Shown: positions 1-8,477 of the stretch, piece by piece
How positions within the stretch are numbered: position 1 is the stretch's first letter
Layout: each line of letters opens with the position of its first letter
IMG/VR virus record: IMGVR_UViG_3300043410_000327
Location: 1-31,119 of that record
DNA from: a virus
DNA: 31,119 nucleotides
Reading direction: 5' to 3' (one strand)
Notes under the pieces: generated by a model
Database searches by the model: none
Seen by the model: only the letters and a program-made list of their open reading frames with translations
What the model was told of the DNA's origin: nothing
Position numbers and translations under genes: made by a program

Positions 1-41
1 TGGCTATCTTTCGTTGACCAATTTGCCTTATTAATTTCCAT
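1..41 (-). CDS. Prohead-associated XkdF-like protein, N-terminus only
   Basis: Only the first 13 or so codons are in the window; the gene continues past the left edge. The reading begins MEINKANWSTKDS, which resembles the start of XkdF-like prohead/protease proteins encoded next to phage portals (a recalled resemblance, not a search). An in-frame ATG at 51-53 overlaps the TATAAT box at 52-57, so the ATG at 39-41 is preferred; a transcript from that box would have only a few bases of leader. The gene follows portal directly on the same strand, as expected for a head-assembly module. The family call is tentative because so little is visible. Confidence 0.5.
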   Translation of the reverse strand, partial: MEINKANWSTKDS

Positions 42-51
42 AGTTATTCCC

Positions 52-60
52 ATTATATCA
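52..60 (-). promoter_or_regulatory. Extended -10 promoter, near-leaderless
   Basis: The minus strand reads TGATATAAT in the 79-54 gap after the portal stop codon. The ATG of the partial head gene at 39-41 lies 10 nt beyond the hexamer. No good -35 is visible. It is one of the repeated TGnTATAAT boxes of this genome. Confidence 0.55.
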
Positions 61-79
61 AACATTTATTAAAATGTTA

Positions 80-1762
80 TTAGTCTGTCTTTGCGCCAGC
101 GCCCTTTGGATTTCTTCCGCTTATTGCAGCGGCTCCATCAGACTGTTCGTTAGTTCTCTGAGCGTCCCTCGTCTTGTTTCCTGGCATATTACCCTTAGCA
201 TCAGCAGCCTGTCGTGGATTCAATTCCAGTGGCTTATCTGCACCATCTCTTTGTGGATAACCAATCACTTCACGAGCCTCATTTGGAACGAGGATCTGGT
301 TCTTAACATAACGCTCAAGAATCTGAGACTCAGCAATTTCATCTGTAAGACTAACCTGATTAAAGGTAAGTTCAATAATGTCTGTCTTTTCTCTGATTAT
401 CTTATTAATTGCCTTAGCAACATATTCCTGCAATGGCTTTGCAACCTGATCACGGAAAGTTCTGTCCTGTGTCATAGAGGCAGCGGTTGATGAAGCGTCT
501 ACTCCACCCAACTTAGAAAGTGGAACCTGATGTGCCATGAGAATGTCATCACGGTTCTGCTTTCTATACTGCCCAAATGATGCTTCCTGAATACCATTTT
601 CTACAGGATGCATTTCAAACTCAATCTTGCTACCTTCGGAATCTCCAGGTAGTGGGATATAGAGTGTTCGATGTGACTGTCCCTTAAGTCCTGTCTGGAA
701 GAATCGGAACAACTTGTCCTCTGCCTCTGGTGTCAACTTTGCACCCTTGACTGTAATGATATAACGTGGTACAGCCTTATTCTCAAAGTAATCAATGTTG
801 TAACGCTGTGCCATTTGGTCACCTTGCAGGGAAGTCATGGCAGCCATAATGTCAGGTACACCATAGAAAGTGTTGAGTGGTGAATATTCCTTAAGATGAA
901 TTACTTCGTTTGGACGAGGGTCTGTGGTAACTGGGTTTGCGTTTGTTGCACCAAAGTTACGGAAGTAAGTAATTGTTCCAGCAATGATCTGAATATAGCC
1001 ATCATGAAGTCTGCGAACACGCATTGTTGTGGATGGAATATGACCAACATAGCCAATCTCACCAGTTACAGTTCTGCCAATTTCAATGTATCCATTTCCA
1101 GTTGCCTGCATATCTGTGACAACCTTCTCAAGAATCTTTGTTAGACTTTCGTCATCATTAAGATTCTCAAGCCATGCACCAAGTTGTATCTTTAACTTTT
1201 CGATACGACGCTTTGCATTCTTCTTTTTTGTTTCATCATCCAAGGATTCTAACTTCATCAATGTTGCTGAAGTCATATCAAACTTGTAGCCAAGACCTAC
1301 TGTATTTGATACCTTGGCATCAATAGCAGCATGATTGGCAAAAGATGTATCGTAATATGCTGAAAGTTCATACAAGTTATATGGTGGTGTAATTAGATCA
1401 AAGATTCCATAACCATTGCGATATACCTGACCTGGATTAATCTTCTTTGAGCCAACTGTGCGATCCTGGTTCTGACCAATAGCCTTTGAGTCACTAAGAT
1501 ATCTTCTAGAAATCTGACCGTCTGGATCTCTTGGAACATTGTTAATGGTTAGTCCATTTGCTCCACGACCAAGGGCATCAGCCATTCCGCCTGGAGGGGC
1601 AGCCTTTTCTACTCTGGAGACTCTGCGCTTAAAGTTCTTCTCAAGTCCATTAAGAGAAATAAGTTCTTCCCAGTTCTTGGCAAATGGATCTGAGTTTGCC
1701 CACTCATTCTCAATAATCTGAGTTGCCATATTAGCGTCAATAAGGATCTGCTGATTTTCCAT
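80..1762 (-). CDS. Phage portal protein (PBSX/SPP1-like)
   Basis: 560 aa, a typical length for the portal ring subunit that forms the DNA gate at the unique capsid vertex and binds terminase and head-tail connectors. Visible features are a mid-protein segment with EVIHLKEYSPLNTFYGVPD near residue 290, followed by a helical region with MAQRYNIDYFENKAVPRYII, both characteristic of PBSX-family portals. The C-terminal third is polar and glutamine/alanine-rich, as in other portals. The start codon overlaps the upstream stop as TAATG, with a GGAG ribosome-binding site about 10 nt before it, so translation is probably coupled to the 133-aa gene. An XkdF-like gene follows, which fits a head module. 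Confidence 0.9.
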   Translation of the reverse strand: MENQQILIDANMATQIIENEWANSDPFAKNWEELISLNGLEKNFKRRVSRVEKAAPPGGMADALGRGANGLTINNVPRDPDGQISRRYLSDSKAIGQNQDRTVGSKKINPGQVYRNGYGIFDLITPPYNLYELSAYYDTSFANHAAIDAKVSNTVGLGYKFDMTSATLMKLESLDDETKKKNAKRRIEKLKIQLGAWLENLNDDESLTKILEKVVTDMQATGNGYIEIGRTVTGEIGYVGHIPSTTMRVRRLHDGYIQIIAGTITYFRNFGATNANPVTTDPRPNEVIHLKEYSPLNTFYGVPDIMAAMTSLQGDQMAQRYNIDYFENKAVPRYIITVKGAKLTPEAEDKLFRFFQTGLKGQSHRTLYIPLPGDSEGSKIEFEMHPVENGIQEASFGQYRKQNRDDILMAHQVPLSKLGGVDASSTAASMTQDRTFRDQVAKPLQEYVAKAINKIIREKTDIIELTFNQVSLTDEIAESQILERYVKNQILVPNEAREVIGYPQRDGADKPLELNPRQAADAKGNMPGNKTRDAQRTNEQSDGAAAISGRNPKGAGAKTD

Positions 1763-2163
1763 TAGTCAATATCTCCATATGTTTCTAATGACTTCTTGGC
1801 AGCAGCAAGTGCTCCAATGTCATTGAGTGATGGGATAAGACCTTGGTTTAGTCGATCAACCTGCTCTGCGTGCTCTTCATCTGTGGCACGACCAATACCA
1901 GCATAGAACCATGGTTCACCTTCTGGCTGCCCATAATGTGCCGCTGCTGCACGCAACTTTGCAATTTGACCAGCATCTCCCTTAACAGAAGGAATATTTA
2001 GTGGATCTCCATCTTCATTCTTAAATAGGTGTCCATCTGGCATCTTCCAGAAATAAAGACCCCATTCGAATCCAACAGCGTTGCGCTGTGCAACACCAGT
2101 ATCTACTAGAGATACCTTTCCACGACCTAATTTTCCATGATTATAGTATTTTGTTCTTCCCAT
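1762..2163 (-). CDS. Conserved phage protein of unknown function
   Basis: 133 aa, beginning MGRTKYYNHGKLGRGKVSL and ending KKSLETYGDID. No family was recognised. It is soluble, mixed alpha/beta in appearance, has several Trp/Tyr residues (WGLYFWKMPDG, EPWFYAGIGRA) and has no membrane segment. An in-frame ATG nine bases upstream (2170-2172) overlaps the TACAAT box at 2171-2176, so it would fall within the promoter; the ATG at 2161-2163 sits 7 nt behind the box and is preferred. It lies between a large virion protein and portal and is coupled to portal by TAATG. A minor head or connector role is possible but is inferred only from position. Confidence 0.8.
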   Translation of the reverse strand: MGRTKYYNHGKLGRGKVSLVDTGVAQRNAVGFEWGLYFWKMPDGHLFKNEDGDPLNIPSVKGDAGQIAKLRAAAAHYGQPEGEPWFYAGIGRATDEEHAEQVDRLNQGLIPSLNDIGALAAAKKSLETYGDID

Positions 2164-2170
2164 AACCACC

Positions 2171-2179
2171 ATTGTACCA
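2171..2179 (-). promoter_or_regulatory. Extended -10 promoter, leaderless start
   Basis: TGGTACAAT on the minus strand, 7 nt before the ATG at 2163. It lies in the gap after the large LamG gene and probably drives the 133-aa gene and portal. No convincing -35 was seen. Confidence 0.55.
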
Positions 2180-2181
2180 GA

Positions 2182-5100
2182 TTATGCTGGTTTATTGGTA
2201 TAAGATGACCAAGATACATCCGTAATGATAGATGTTTCTTTCTGTTGTAACTGCATACCATAACCATCGTCAATAATATTTCTATTGGTTCCTGTGTATG
2301 CCTTGTAAATATCTTCTGGTGTAGTTGTATAGGAAGAATCTTGTCCAAGAATATATGCGTATTGCCATGTCTTGCTGTCTGATGACCAGTATGACCAAAC
2401 ATTTTCTGGAATTACTGGATTTCCATCATAGTCCTCATTTAGTATTCCGTCCCAGGTTCTAAGGGATAGGTCAATCTTTGCCTCAAGACCTTCTTTCAAA
2501 TAATAGGAGATATTGTTAAAGACAAATCCACCAAACATATCAATAGACCCAGTGTAGAATTCTCCAAAGTCTAGGCTATTGTCAAAAAGAACTGAAATAT
2601 TGTTCCATTCATTATTTTTTATAGATGGAGAATTTACATATTTTCCATTTTGATAAAAACTTAATGTATAAATTTGTGTATATGTTATCGTGGCTCCAAC
2701 TATTGTCTTGCTATATGCATTGACTGATATTCCGTCTACCGTCTTATTTGCTATTAAAGATATTGTTCCATCCTTGTGTCTAATATCCATAAGTGGAAAT
2801 TCATCATCTATCGTTGGCAAACTTGCTAGAAGGAAGAAGTTAATTGCAGAAACATTAAAGTCATAAGATCCATTTGCATTTACTGGAATTGAAGCACGAT
2901 ATGTATTATCTGCTGGTGAGGTAATTGATCCATAATTAGCCAACTTTATTCCAGACTTTTTTGTGTTGTATAGATATGGAGTGTTTGTCTTATATATCGT
3001 ATATGGATTTTTGCCCTTATAATCTATAACTCCACTATTTTCAATTTCTGGATAAACCTTTTTACCAAATTTTGTTCCAATATAATTTCTTTGTGATTCA
3101 TTATTGGTTAGTGAGTTATAGTTAAAGTTTTTACAACTTATTTCAAAACTCTTAATCTTTAATGGATTCTTAAGAACAGATCTTTGATTAATCTTTAGAT
3201 GTACTACCATTGCATAGTCTTCAAAATTGTTTGATTTTGGTGGGTACACAATAACATTATCTTTAAAAACAAATTTTGTTTGATAAGCCTTTTCTGGAAG
3301 AGAAACGGTATTCTCTAGATCAGGATCAATTACATATGTTTCAGTCAAACCTTTTTCATAAGCAAAACTTGATAATGGACTATTTGCTCCACTAGCCAAA
3401 GATTGGAATGTTAGATATCCATTTAGAGATGATCCTCCAACATTAATGGTGTCTCCAGAAGTGTTGTTTTTCTTAAGATTGAAATAGTTTGTATAAATTG
3501 AATCCTTTAAATCTTGATAGGTTTGACCAGAGAAGTCTGCGTCTAATTGTGAATATTGCCAAATGCCTTGAGATTCTACTGATGCATATCCAAGATTAAT
3601 CTGCAACATATCTAGATCATAATATGGATTTCCATTTTCATCACTTACATAACTTGCAAAATATGATAATGGAAAATATTCTTCCCACTCAGAAGATACA
3701 GAAATATCCAAATACATCTTTTGATATTCATATTCTGCAACCAGGGTATAACTAGCAAAATGATCTAAAAGAAGTTCATAATTATCTTTGTTAATTATTC
3801 CATTTGTATCAAAGTTAGATGAAATGCTTTCATAATTTGTCTGATTACAAAATCCAACAATATAGATTTTTCCTTCAAAAGTGTTTGTTCCATTTCCACC
3901 CACATATAATTGAACTGAAGATGGTGAGGAGAAAAATCTTGATATATCGTATCCATAAGCAATTCCTGCTGCTTCAAAGTTAAGGCCAACAAGTGTTTCT
4001 GTTCCTAGAGTGATTGTTTGTACCGCTGGATTTCCATTACTGTCAACAATAGGAGATCCATTGTATAGATATTTTATCTCATCAGATTCAATATTTATGT
4101 CAAACGTATCTCCATTTGTAATATTGACAAAACTCATTAAGGTTCTTGCTTCTGCAATGTCCTGCTCTATTTCAAAAATTCCATATACAGCAGAAAGTGA
4201 ATCATTAAGAATATTTAGTGATGGAAAGTTTAGATATGATTGGGCTGTATAGTTTGATCCATCTGGATTCCAATAGGGGTTATCATCAATATCATAAGAA
4301 ATATTTGGTCTAAAAGTAATAAACTTTGGATGAAGTGAGTCTGGATACTCTAAAGTATTTACCGTATAGTTGTCTGCATACCATTCATTAACATCTCTGC
4401 CGCCAATATTAATTGTTGGCAATTCATATCCAGGAATAGAAATATAATCTTTTGTTGCATTTAGGTTATTAAAATATCCAGCATCCCATCTACCAAAATC
4501 TGGATAAATAATGTTGGAAGAATACTCTGCTGTTGAGAAATCAATGGTTGTTGGGGTTCCTGCAAAAGTATTGTCGATTGATTGAATTGATGGAGTTCCC
4601 TGACCATAAACGAATCTTCTCTTTGCTACAAGATTTGAAATATTATATGGATAAATAGATATGCAGTCAATATCAAATACATTGATGTTTGAGTAAGAAT
4701 AGATACCCCACCAATCTGCGGTATTTGGCAAATCTATGGTTGTTCTTGGGAAAAGAATGTTAACAACCTCTTCTCCATTTATAAGCATAACAATATTATT
4801 TTCTTTAATTATTAAATGCATAAGCATTGGCCTATACCATTCAGAAACGCAATGAGAGGCAATCTGATCTCCGACTACCAGCGTAAGGAATCCTTCCTTA
4901 ACATATATTCCATCATTGCTATCTAACGGACCAATTATCTTTTTTGCAATATTTGTTGATGGATCAATCTTCATCCACATTTCTAAAGAATATTGCTTAT
5001 TTCTTCCCTTTTCATGAAGCATACCTTTTCCTGGAAAAACAAAAGATGGTATGTTTACATTTGATGGATAAACCTTTGTTGAATTATCTGTTCCATAAAT

Positions 5101-5856
5101 AATTGGAAACCCATCATTGTGAGCAAGTATTTGGTTGTTTCTTACAATATAATATCCATTGTCTGCAAGGACTCCATATTGATCTGCTGAGACTCCAAGC
5201 ACTCCAGTAATTCCAACAGATGCTGGGATAGAAATTGCAGTACTTCCTAGACTTGAATAGCATGTTGTTTCTGAGTTTTGTCCTATAGATAATCCATTCA
5301 TGATTAAAGTTCTTGAAGAAACATCTCCACCTGAACTATCTTTAAAGTCTACCTGAATTACAAGTTTTAAATCTCCAGACCAACTTGTTGGCAATTGATA
5401 TACATTATTAAAATTAACCCATGATTCTGCTATTGGTGGTGGAATCTCACCTGAAAGAACTTCCTGACTTGCGCCAAGCGCATCAAGATATCTATATCCC
5501 ACCTTAAACCAATTTATATATGTTGGCTTCTGATACATAAAGAAGTTTACACAAAACGTATTTGTTTCTGTATCAATGTTTACAGAACTAAATAATCCAG
5601 AACTTTCTACCTCAACAAGAACTGGTGTAGAAACACTTGCAGTAATAGAAGAATAGATATCGCTATCGAATGGTGATGGAATGTCTGGGATTGTTGGTGT
5701 ATTGCTATAGGTACAGTTGTCTAGAGTCCATGTCGAGAATCTTCTATCATTGTCATCTATAAGTGATAGATAATAGAGTTTTTCATCAAGCGACCACATA
5801 GCAATTGGGTGCTCTGAAAAAACCTTATCTGCATATTGGTTTCCAGTGGTGCTCAT
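2182..5856 (-). CDS. Large LamG/concanavalin-like virion structural protein
   Basis: 1224 aa, the largest gene in the window. The N-terminus (ADKVFSEHPIAMWSLDE) matches a pattern seen in phage minor tail proteins that carry LamG (concanavalin A-like) beta-sandwich domains. A clear LamG stretch lies around residues 285-380, with LEMWMKIDPSTN followed by a strand ending in LINGEEVV; further beta-rich, aromatic-rich sequence (for example NEWNNISVLFDN near residue 1100) suggests additional lectin-like domains. Such domains often bind carbohydrate on the virion surface. The earlier in-frame ATG at 5863-5865 overlaps the -10 box, so the ATG at 5854-5856 is chosen. Its position between the nrdJ gene and portal fits a virion component; the exact location in the particle is unknown. 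Confidence 0.8.
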   Translation of the reverse strand: MSTTGNQYADKVFSEHPIAMWSLDEKLYYLSLIDDNDRRFSTWTLDNCTYSNTPTIPDIPSPFDSDIYSSITASVSTPVLVEVESSGLFSSVNIDTETNTFCVNFFMYQKPTYINWFKVGYRYLDALGASQEVLSGEIPPPIAESWVNFNNVYQLPTSWSGDLKLVIQVDFKDSSGGDVSSRTLIMNGLSIGQNSETTCYSSLGSTAISIPASVGITGVLGVSADQYGVLADNGYYIVRNNQILAHNDGFPIIYGTDNSTKVYPSNVNIPSFVFPGKGMLHEKGRNKQYSLEMWMKIDPSTNIAKKIIGPLDSNDGIYVKEGFLTLVVGDQIASHCVSEWYRPMLMHLIIKENNIVMLINGEEVVNILFPRTTIDLPNTADWWGIYSYSNINVFDIDCISIYPYNISNLVAKRRFVYGQGTPSIQSIDNTFAGTPTTIDFSTAEYSSNIIYPDFGRWDAGYFNNLNATKDYISIPGYELPTINIGGRDVNEWYADNYTVNTLEYPDSLHPKFITFRPNISYDIDDNPYWNPDGSNYTAQSYLNFPSLNILNDSLSAVYGIFEIEQDIAEARTLMSFVNITNGDTFDINIESDEIKYLYNGSPIVDSNGNPAVQTITLGTETLVGLNFEAAGIAYGYDISRFFSSPSSVQLYVGGNGTNTFEGKIYIVGFCNQTNYESISSNFDTNGIINKDNYELLLDHFASYTLVAEYEYQKMYLDISVSSEWEEYFPLSYFASYVSDENGNPYYDLDMLQINLGYASVESQGIWQYSQLDADFSGQTYQDLKDSIYTNYFNLKKNNTSGDTINVGGSSLNGYLTFQSLASGANSPLSSFAYEKGLTETYVIDPDLENTVSLPEKAYQTKFVFKDNVIVYPPKSNNFEDYAMVVHLKINQRSVLKNPLKIKSFEISCKNFNYNSLTNNESQRNYIGTKFGKKVYPEIENSGVIDYKGKNPYTIYKTNTPYLYNTKKSGIKLANYGSITSPADNTYRASIPVNANGSYDFNVSAINFFLLASLPTIDDEFPLMDIRHKDGTISLIANKTVDGISVNAYSKTIVGATITYTQIYTLSFYQNGKYVNSPSIKNNEWNNISVLFDNSLDFGEFYTGSIDMFGGFVFNNISYYLKEGLEAKIDLSLRTWDGILNEDYDGNPVIPENVWSYWSSDSKTWQYAYILGQDSSYTTTPEDIYKAYTGTNRNIIDDGYGMQLQQKETSIITDVSWSSYTNKPA

Positions 5857-5863
5857 ATATACC

Positions 5864-5872
5864 ATTATAGCA
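5864..5872 (-). promoter_or_regulatory. Extended -10 promoter, leaderless start
   Basis: TGCTATAAT on the minus strand, with 7 nt to the ATG at 5856. The box abuts the 3' arm of the strong hairpin at 5873-5902 that ends the nrdJ transcript, so termination and initiation signals are nested. Confidence 0.65.
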
Positions 5873-5902
5873 AGGAGGGGGCAGCCGAAACTACCCCCTC
5901 CT
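5873..5902 (-). terminator. Strong GC hairpin after nrdJ
   Basis: Perfect 9-bp arms AGGAGGGGG and CCCCCTCCT, extended inward by two further pairs and a G-U, with a 6-nt loop. It begins 12 nt after the nrdJ stop codon. There is no long U-tract; the sequence runs straight into TTGCTATAAT, so it may be a weak terminator or an RNA 3'-end stabiliser. Confidence 0.6.
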
Positions 5903-5914
5903 CTTGCCGCCTTA

Positions 5915-7858
5915 TTATGCTGATACTAGATCAACTACATCACAAGCATTACCTGTGCAAGCCAATTCCTGGCTTCCAGTTGTTGAATCTTCTAGTTCGT
6001 ATAGTGGAAGTGATTCCCATGGAATACGCTTTGGCATTGCTGCTAGAGCAGCCTCATACTCTTCCTGTGAGACTTCCTGATATGGAGCCTGCTTGTATGA
6101 ATGCTCTGACAATGGTAGGAAAGAAACTCCTCCAATGGAGTCAAAGTTCTTAAATACCCAAGCACCAACATCAAGCCACTCATCCTCTGCAACGTTAATT
6201 GTTACAGATGGATTGTGCTCTGTCCAATGTGTGCGGTATGTCTTCCACACCTCAAGGTGGTCAATGGCTGAAAGATCCTTTGTTACTGTTGCTCCATCTG
6301 GAGCCTTGATTGGGAAGTAGAACACTGTAGTGGCATCTGGCTTCATTACATCTGGCTCATTTGGAACACCAAATTCCTTAAGGAACTGAGTCAATGGATC
6401 TTTATTATCTGCACGAACTGAACGAATGTAATACTTTGAGTACCATGGATGAATACCGCTAGAAACTCCAGTCAACTGAGAAACTGTTCCAGAAGGCTTG
6501 ACTGTTGTGACAGACTTTGAATGCTCAATGCCTAGATCATCTGCTTCCTTTGCATTAACCTCTACAGCGAACTCTCTGAGACGATCAAGCATATCTGCTA
6601 GTCCATCGTGAAGAGTTCCTGTCAACTTGTTTCCAAAAATTCCTGTAAGAGATACGCCAAGAAGTCTTTCCTCTTCTGAATTATCCTTCCATGTCTTACG
6701 AATGTACTTAAAGTTTGTTAGTGTTGACTGCCAGGTTCCAAGGATCGATGCAATGTAGATCTTCTCCTTTAGACTTGCCTCAGTATCGTTGGCATCAATA
6801 ACTACCTCAGTCAAATTGCAGAACTGATTTGGACGAAGAAGAATCTCTCCACATGGATTTGTTCCTGCAACCTTTGATGAATCACGACGACCAAACTTAT
6901 CAATATGCTTACGAACGGAATCCATATTATAGATACCACGTTCGCCTGACTTTGACTCATAAAGATTACGCCACTCACGAAGGAACTGAGCAGTATTTGG
7001 CTTGCCATTGTATACCGCTGAGTTATTGGCTAGAGCACGCTGTGGTTCTGTTTCCCACCACTGACCTGACTTAGCCTTAGCCATCTCAAAATCATCTAGA
7101 TTAGAAAGTGAGATAAGTGCTGAACGACGAACCCCACCTACAACAACTACCTCGCCAATCTTACACATGAGATCATGGGCCTCAATTGGCTTTAGGCGAC
7201 GGCCCTTAGCGATCTTGAACTGCTCAACTGTAAACTTAAATAGATCATTTAGTGGCTCTGGTCCTGATGCACGACCACCAAAAGTTCTTAGTCTTGCTCC
7301 TGCTGGACGTACCTTTGACATATCCCATTCTGGAATCTGACCCATGGTAAGAAGACCAATAAGTTCCTTGTAAGCCTTGGCCCAACCCAACTTAGAGTCC
7401 TCAACAACAATAGTTGTATTGCTTTGGAAAAGTTCTTCTGCAATTACTGGAAGGTTGGCAACATACTTCTGCTCAACAGAGAATCCAACACCTGTTCCAT
7501 TCATGAGAATATACATAGCCTCATCAAATGCTCTTAGACTATCTACAGCAATGAAAGAGCAATTATATGCTGCAATGTTATCTCTTTCAAGTGCTGGTCC
7601 TGCGGTCATTACGCTACGCATGGAAGGCATCACCTTATGATTAAGGATTGCATCTCTTACCTTAGCAAACTTGATATCGTTTTCGTCATAACCATAATTC
7701 TTTACAAGGTGGCCCTTCATGAAACTCATATAACGATCTACAGTCTCTACCCAAGTCTCCCTTCTGTTTTTATCCTCTAGCCAGCGGCTGTATCTGGAGA
7801 CATGAATAAAGTTTCTGTATGGATCTGATATTGATCCATTATCGTCAATGAATGACAT
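5915..7858 (-). CDS. nrdJ: Adenosylcobalamin-dependent (class II) ribonucleotide reductase
   Basis: 647 aa. It reduces ribonucleotides to deoxyribonucleotides for phage DNA synthesis and needs coenzyme B12 to form the thiyl radical. The sequence resembles the monomeric Lactobacillus-type triphosphate reductase: Cys100 in AAYNCSF, Cys336 and Glu338 in NPCGEI, Cys347 in FCNL, and a C-terminal redox pair Cys634/Cys639 in ACTGNAC. The spacings 336-338-347 and 634-639 match the known 408-410-419 and 731-736 pattern, so all catalytic residues are present. It is shorter than the roughly 740-aa Lactobacillus enzyme. The start MSFIDDNG at 7858 is preferred because the upstream TTG-region extension to 7903 lies inside the promoter; AAAAGGA precedes the chosen ATG by 10 nt. 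It has its own promoter between virion genes. Confidence 0.93.
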   Translation of the reverse strand: MSFIDDNGSISDPYRNFIHVSRYSRWLEDKNRRETWVETVDRYMSFMKGHLVKNYGYDENDIKFAKVRDAILNHKVMPSMRSVMTAGPALERDNIAAYNCSFIAVDSLRAFDEAMYILMNGTGVGFSVEQKYVANLPVIAEELFQSNTTIVVEDSKLGWAKAYKELIGLLTMGQIPEWDMSKVRPAGARLRTFGGRASGPEPLNDLFKFTVEQFKIAKGRRLKPIEAHDLMCKIGEVVVVGGVRRSALISLSNLDDFEMAKAKSGQWWETEPQRALANNSAVYNGKPNTAQFLREWRNLYESKSGERGIYNMDSVRKHIDKFGRRDSSKVAGTNPCGEILLRPNQFCNLTEVVIDANDTEASLKEKIYIASILGTWQSTLTNFKYIRKTWKDNSEEERLLGVSLTGIFGNKLTGTLHDGLADMLDRLREFAVEVNAKEADDLGIEHSKSVTTVKPSGTVSQLTGVSSGIHPWYSKYYIRSVRADNKDPLTQFLKEFGVPNEPDVMKPDATTVFYFPIKAPDGATVTKDLSAIDHLEVWKTYRTHWTEHNPSVTINVAEDEWLDVGAWVFKNFDSIGGVSFLPLSEHSYKQAPYQEVSQEEYEAALAAMPKRIPWESLPLYELEDSTTGSQELACTGNACDVVDLVSA

Positions 7859-7893
7859 ATAAGCACCGTCCTTTTGAATTTTAGTGAAGTCTA

Positions 7894-7922
7894 ATTGTAG
7901 CAACTTCTTATGATTTCCGCAA
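7894..7922 (-). promoter_or_regulatory. Sigma70-type promoter of nrdJ
   Basis: TTGCGG (7922-7917), a 17-nt spacer and TACAAT (7899-7894), with TGC extending the -10. The expected transcript start gives a leader of about 30 nt containing the ribosome-binding site. The -35 is covered by the palindrome at 7916-7928. Confidence 0.7.
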
Positions 7923-7928
7923 TGCGGA
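7916..7928. promoter_or_regulatory. Palindrome over the nrdJ -35, operator candidate
   Basis: TCCGCAATGCGGA is a perfect 6-bp inverted repeat around a single central base. It overlaps the -35 element, where a repressor could block RNA polymerase. It does not resemble the NrdR box as usually written, so the regulator is unknown. Confidence 0.45.
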
Positions 7929-7949
7929 TAGGGGAAAAATATAGTGTGA

Positions 7950-7971
7950 TTTGTAACAGTTTTGTTACAAA
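7950..7971. terminator. 9-bp inverted repeat after the 152-aa virion gene
   Basis: TTTGTAACA and TGTTACAAA are separated by GTTT, a perfect 9-bp inverted repeat starting a few bases after the stop codon at 7974. The stem is AT-rich and no U-run follows on the minus strand. It could be a weak terminator or a second regulator-binding site of nrdJ. Confidence 0.4.
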
Positions 7972-7973
7972 AA

Positions 7974-8432
7974 TCAGGTGATCTTATACCACTCTGATGG
8001 AGCCTGAGTATACCCTGGTGCTGGATTTAGATAGGTGTATGGACTGCCATAAAATGCCATCCAAGTAGTTCCATATCTTGTTCCTCCAGGTGAAGAATAG
8101 TTATAACATGTTCCTGTGGCTGGTGGTGGAGCAGAAACATAAGTGTAACTAAATGACTTACGCTCTGCAAGTGTTGATGGTGAAGACGTAACACCCTTTG
8201 CTGAACGATTAATGACCGTAGCAGTTGAATCTGCGCTTGACAACGTTACTGTAGCATTGTTTGCGCCAAAAGATAGGGTTCCAGCAGTTACTGAAGAGTA
8301 TGAGGAGTAGTTTGCTGTGGAATCATTGTTGGTAATGTTAAATACTCCAGTAGTGTTATACGTTATTGTAGGCTTTACGTTAACATATCTTCCTGATGAG
8401 GCTGCTCCGCCAATTACTCCAATTACCGCCAT
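7974..8432 (-). CDS. Small virion-associated protein, beta-rich
   Basis: 152 aa, unrecognised. It is Ser/Thr/Gly-rich with alternating hydrophobic residues (GTLSFGANNATVTLSSADS), typical of phage fibre or adhesin domains. The C-terminal third is Tyr/Pro/Gly-rich with a single Cys and ends APSEWYKIT. The short N-terminal apolar stretch (MAVIGVIGGAA) is too brief for a confident signal peptide. It has a strong ribosome-binding site (AAAGGAG 5 nt before the ATG) and a promoter in the 25-nt gap after the preceding fibre gene. It is the last gene of the fibre block. Confidence 0.7.
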   Translation of the reverse strand: MAVIGVIGGAASSGRYVNVKPTITYNTTGVFNITNNDSTANYSSYSSVTAGTLSFGANNATVTLSSADSTATVINRSAKGVTSSPSTLAERKSFSYTYVSAPPPATGTCYNYSSPGGTRYGTTWMAFYGSPYTYLNPAPGYTQAPSEWYKIT

Positions 8433-8449
8433 GTCTTCTCCTTTAAAAT

Positions 8450-8477
8450 ATTATACCTTATGCAGTTAGGTCGCCAA
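8450..8477 (-). promoter_or_regulatory. Promoter with -35 inside the upstream fibre gene
   Basis: TTGGCG (8477-8472), 16-nt spacer and TATAAT (8455-8450). The -35 is formed by the codons for the conserved C-terminal Phe-Gly-Asp of the upstream fibre. The transcript would have a leader of about 10 nt carrying AAAGGAG. Confidence 0.65.

Noticed and set aside
2127-2402. Minus-strand 91-aa frame near the end of the LamG gene
   Set aside because: It overlaps the real coding sequence in another frame and has no sign of protein-like composition or start signals.
7859-7903. Longer nrdJ start giving MLQLDFTKIQKDGAY at the N-terminus
   Set aside because: The added codons overlap the -10 box and predicted transcription start, whereas a ribosome-binding site lies ahead of the ATG at 7858.
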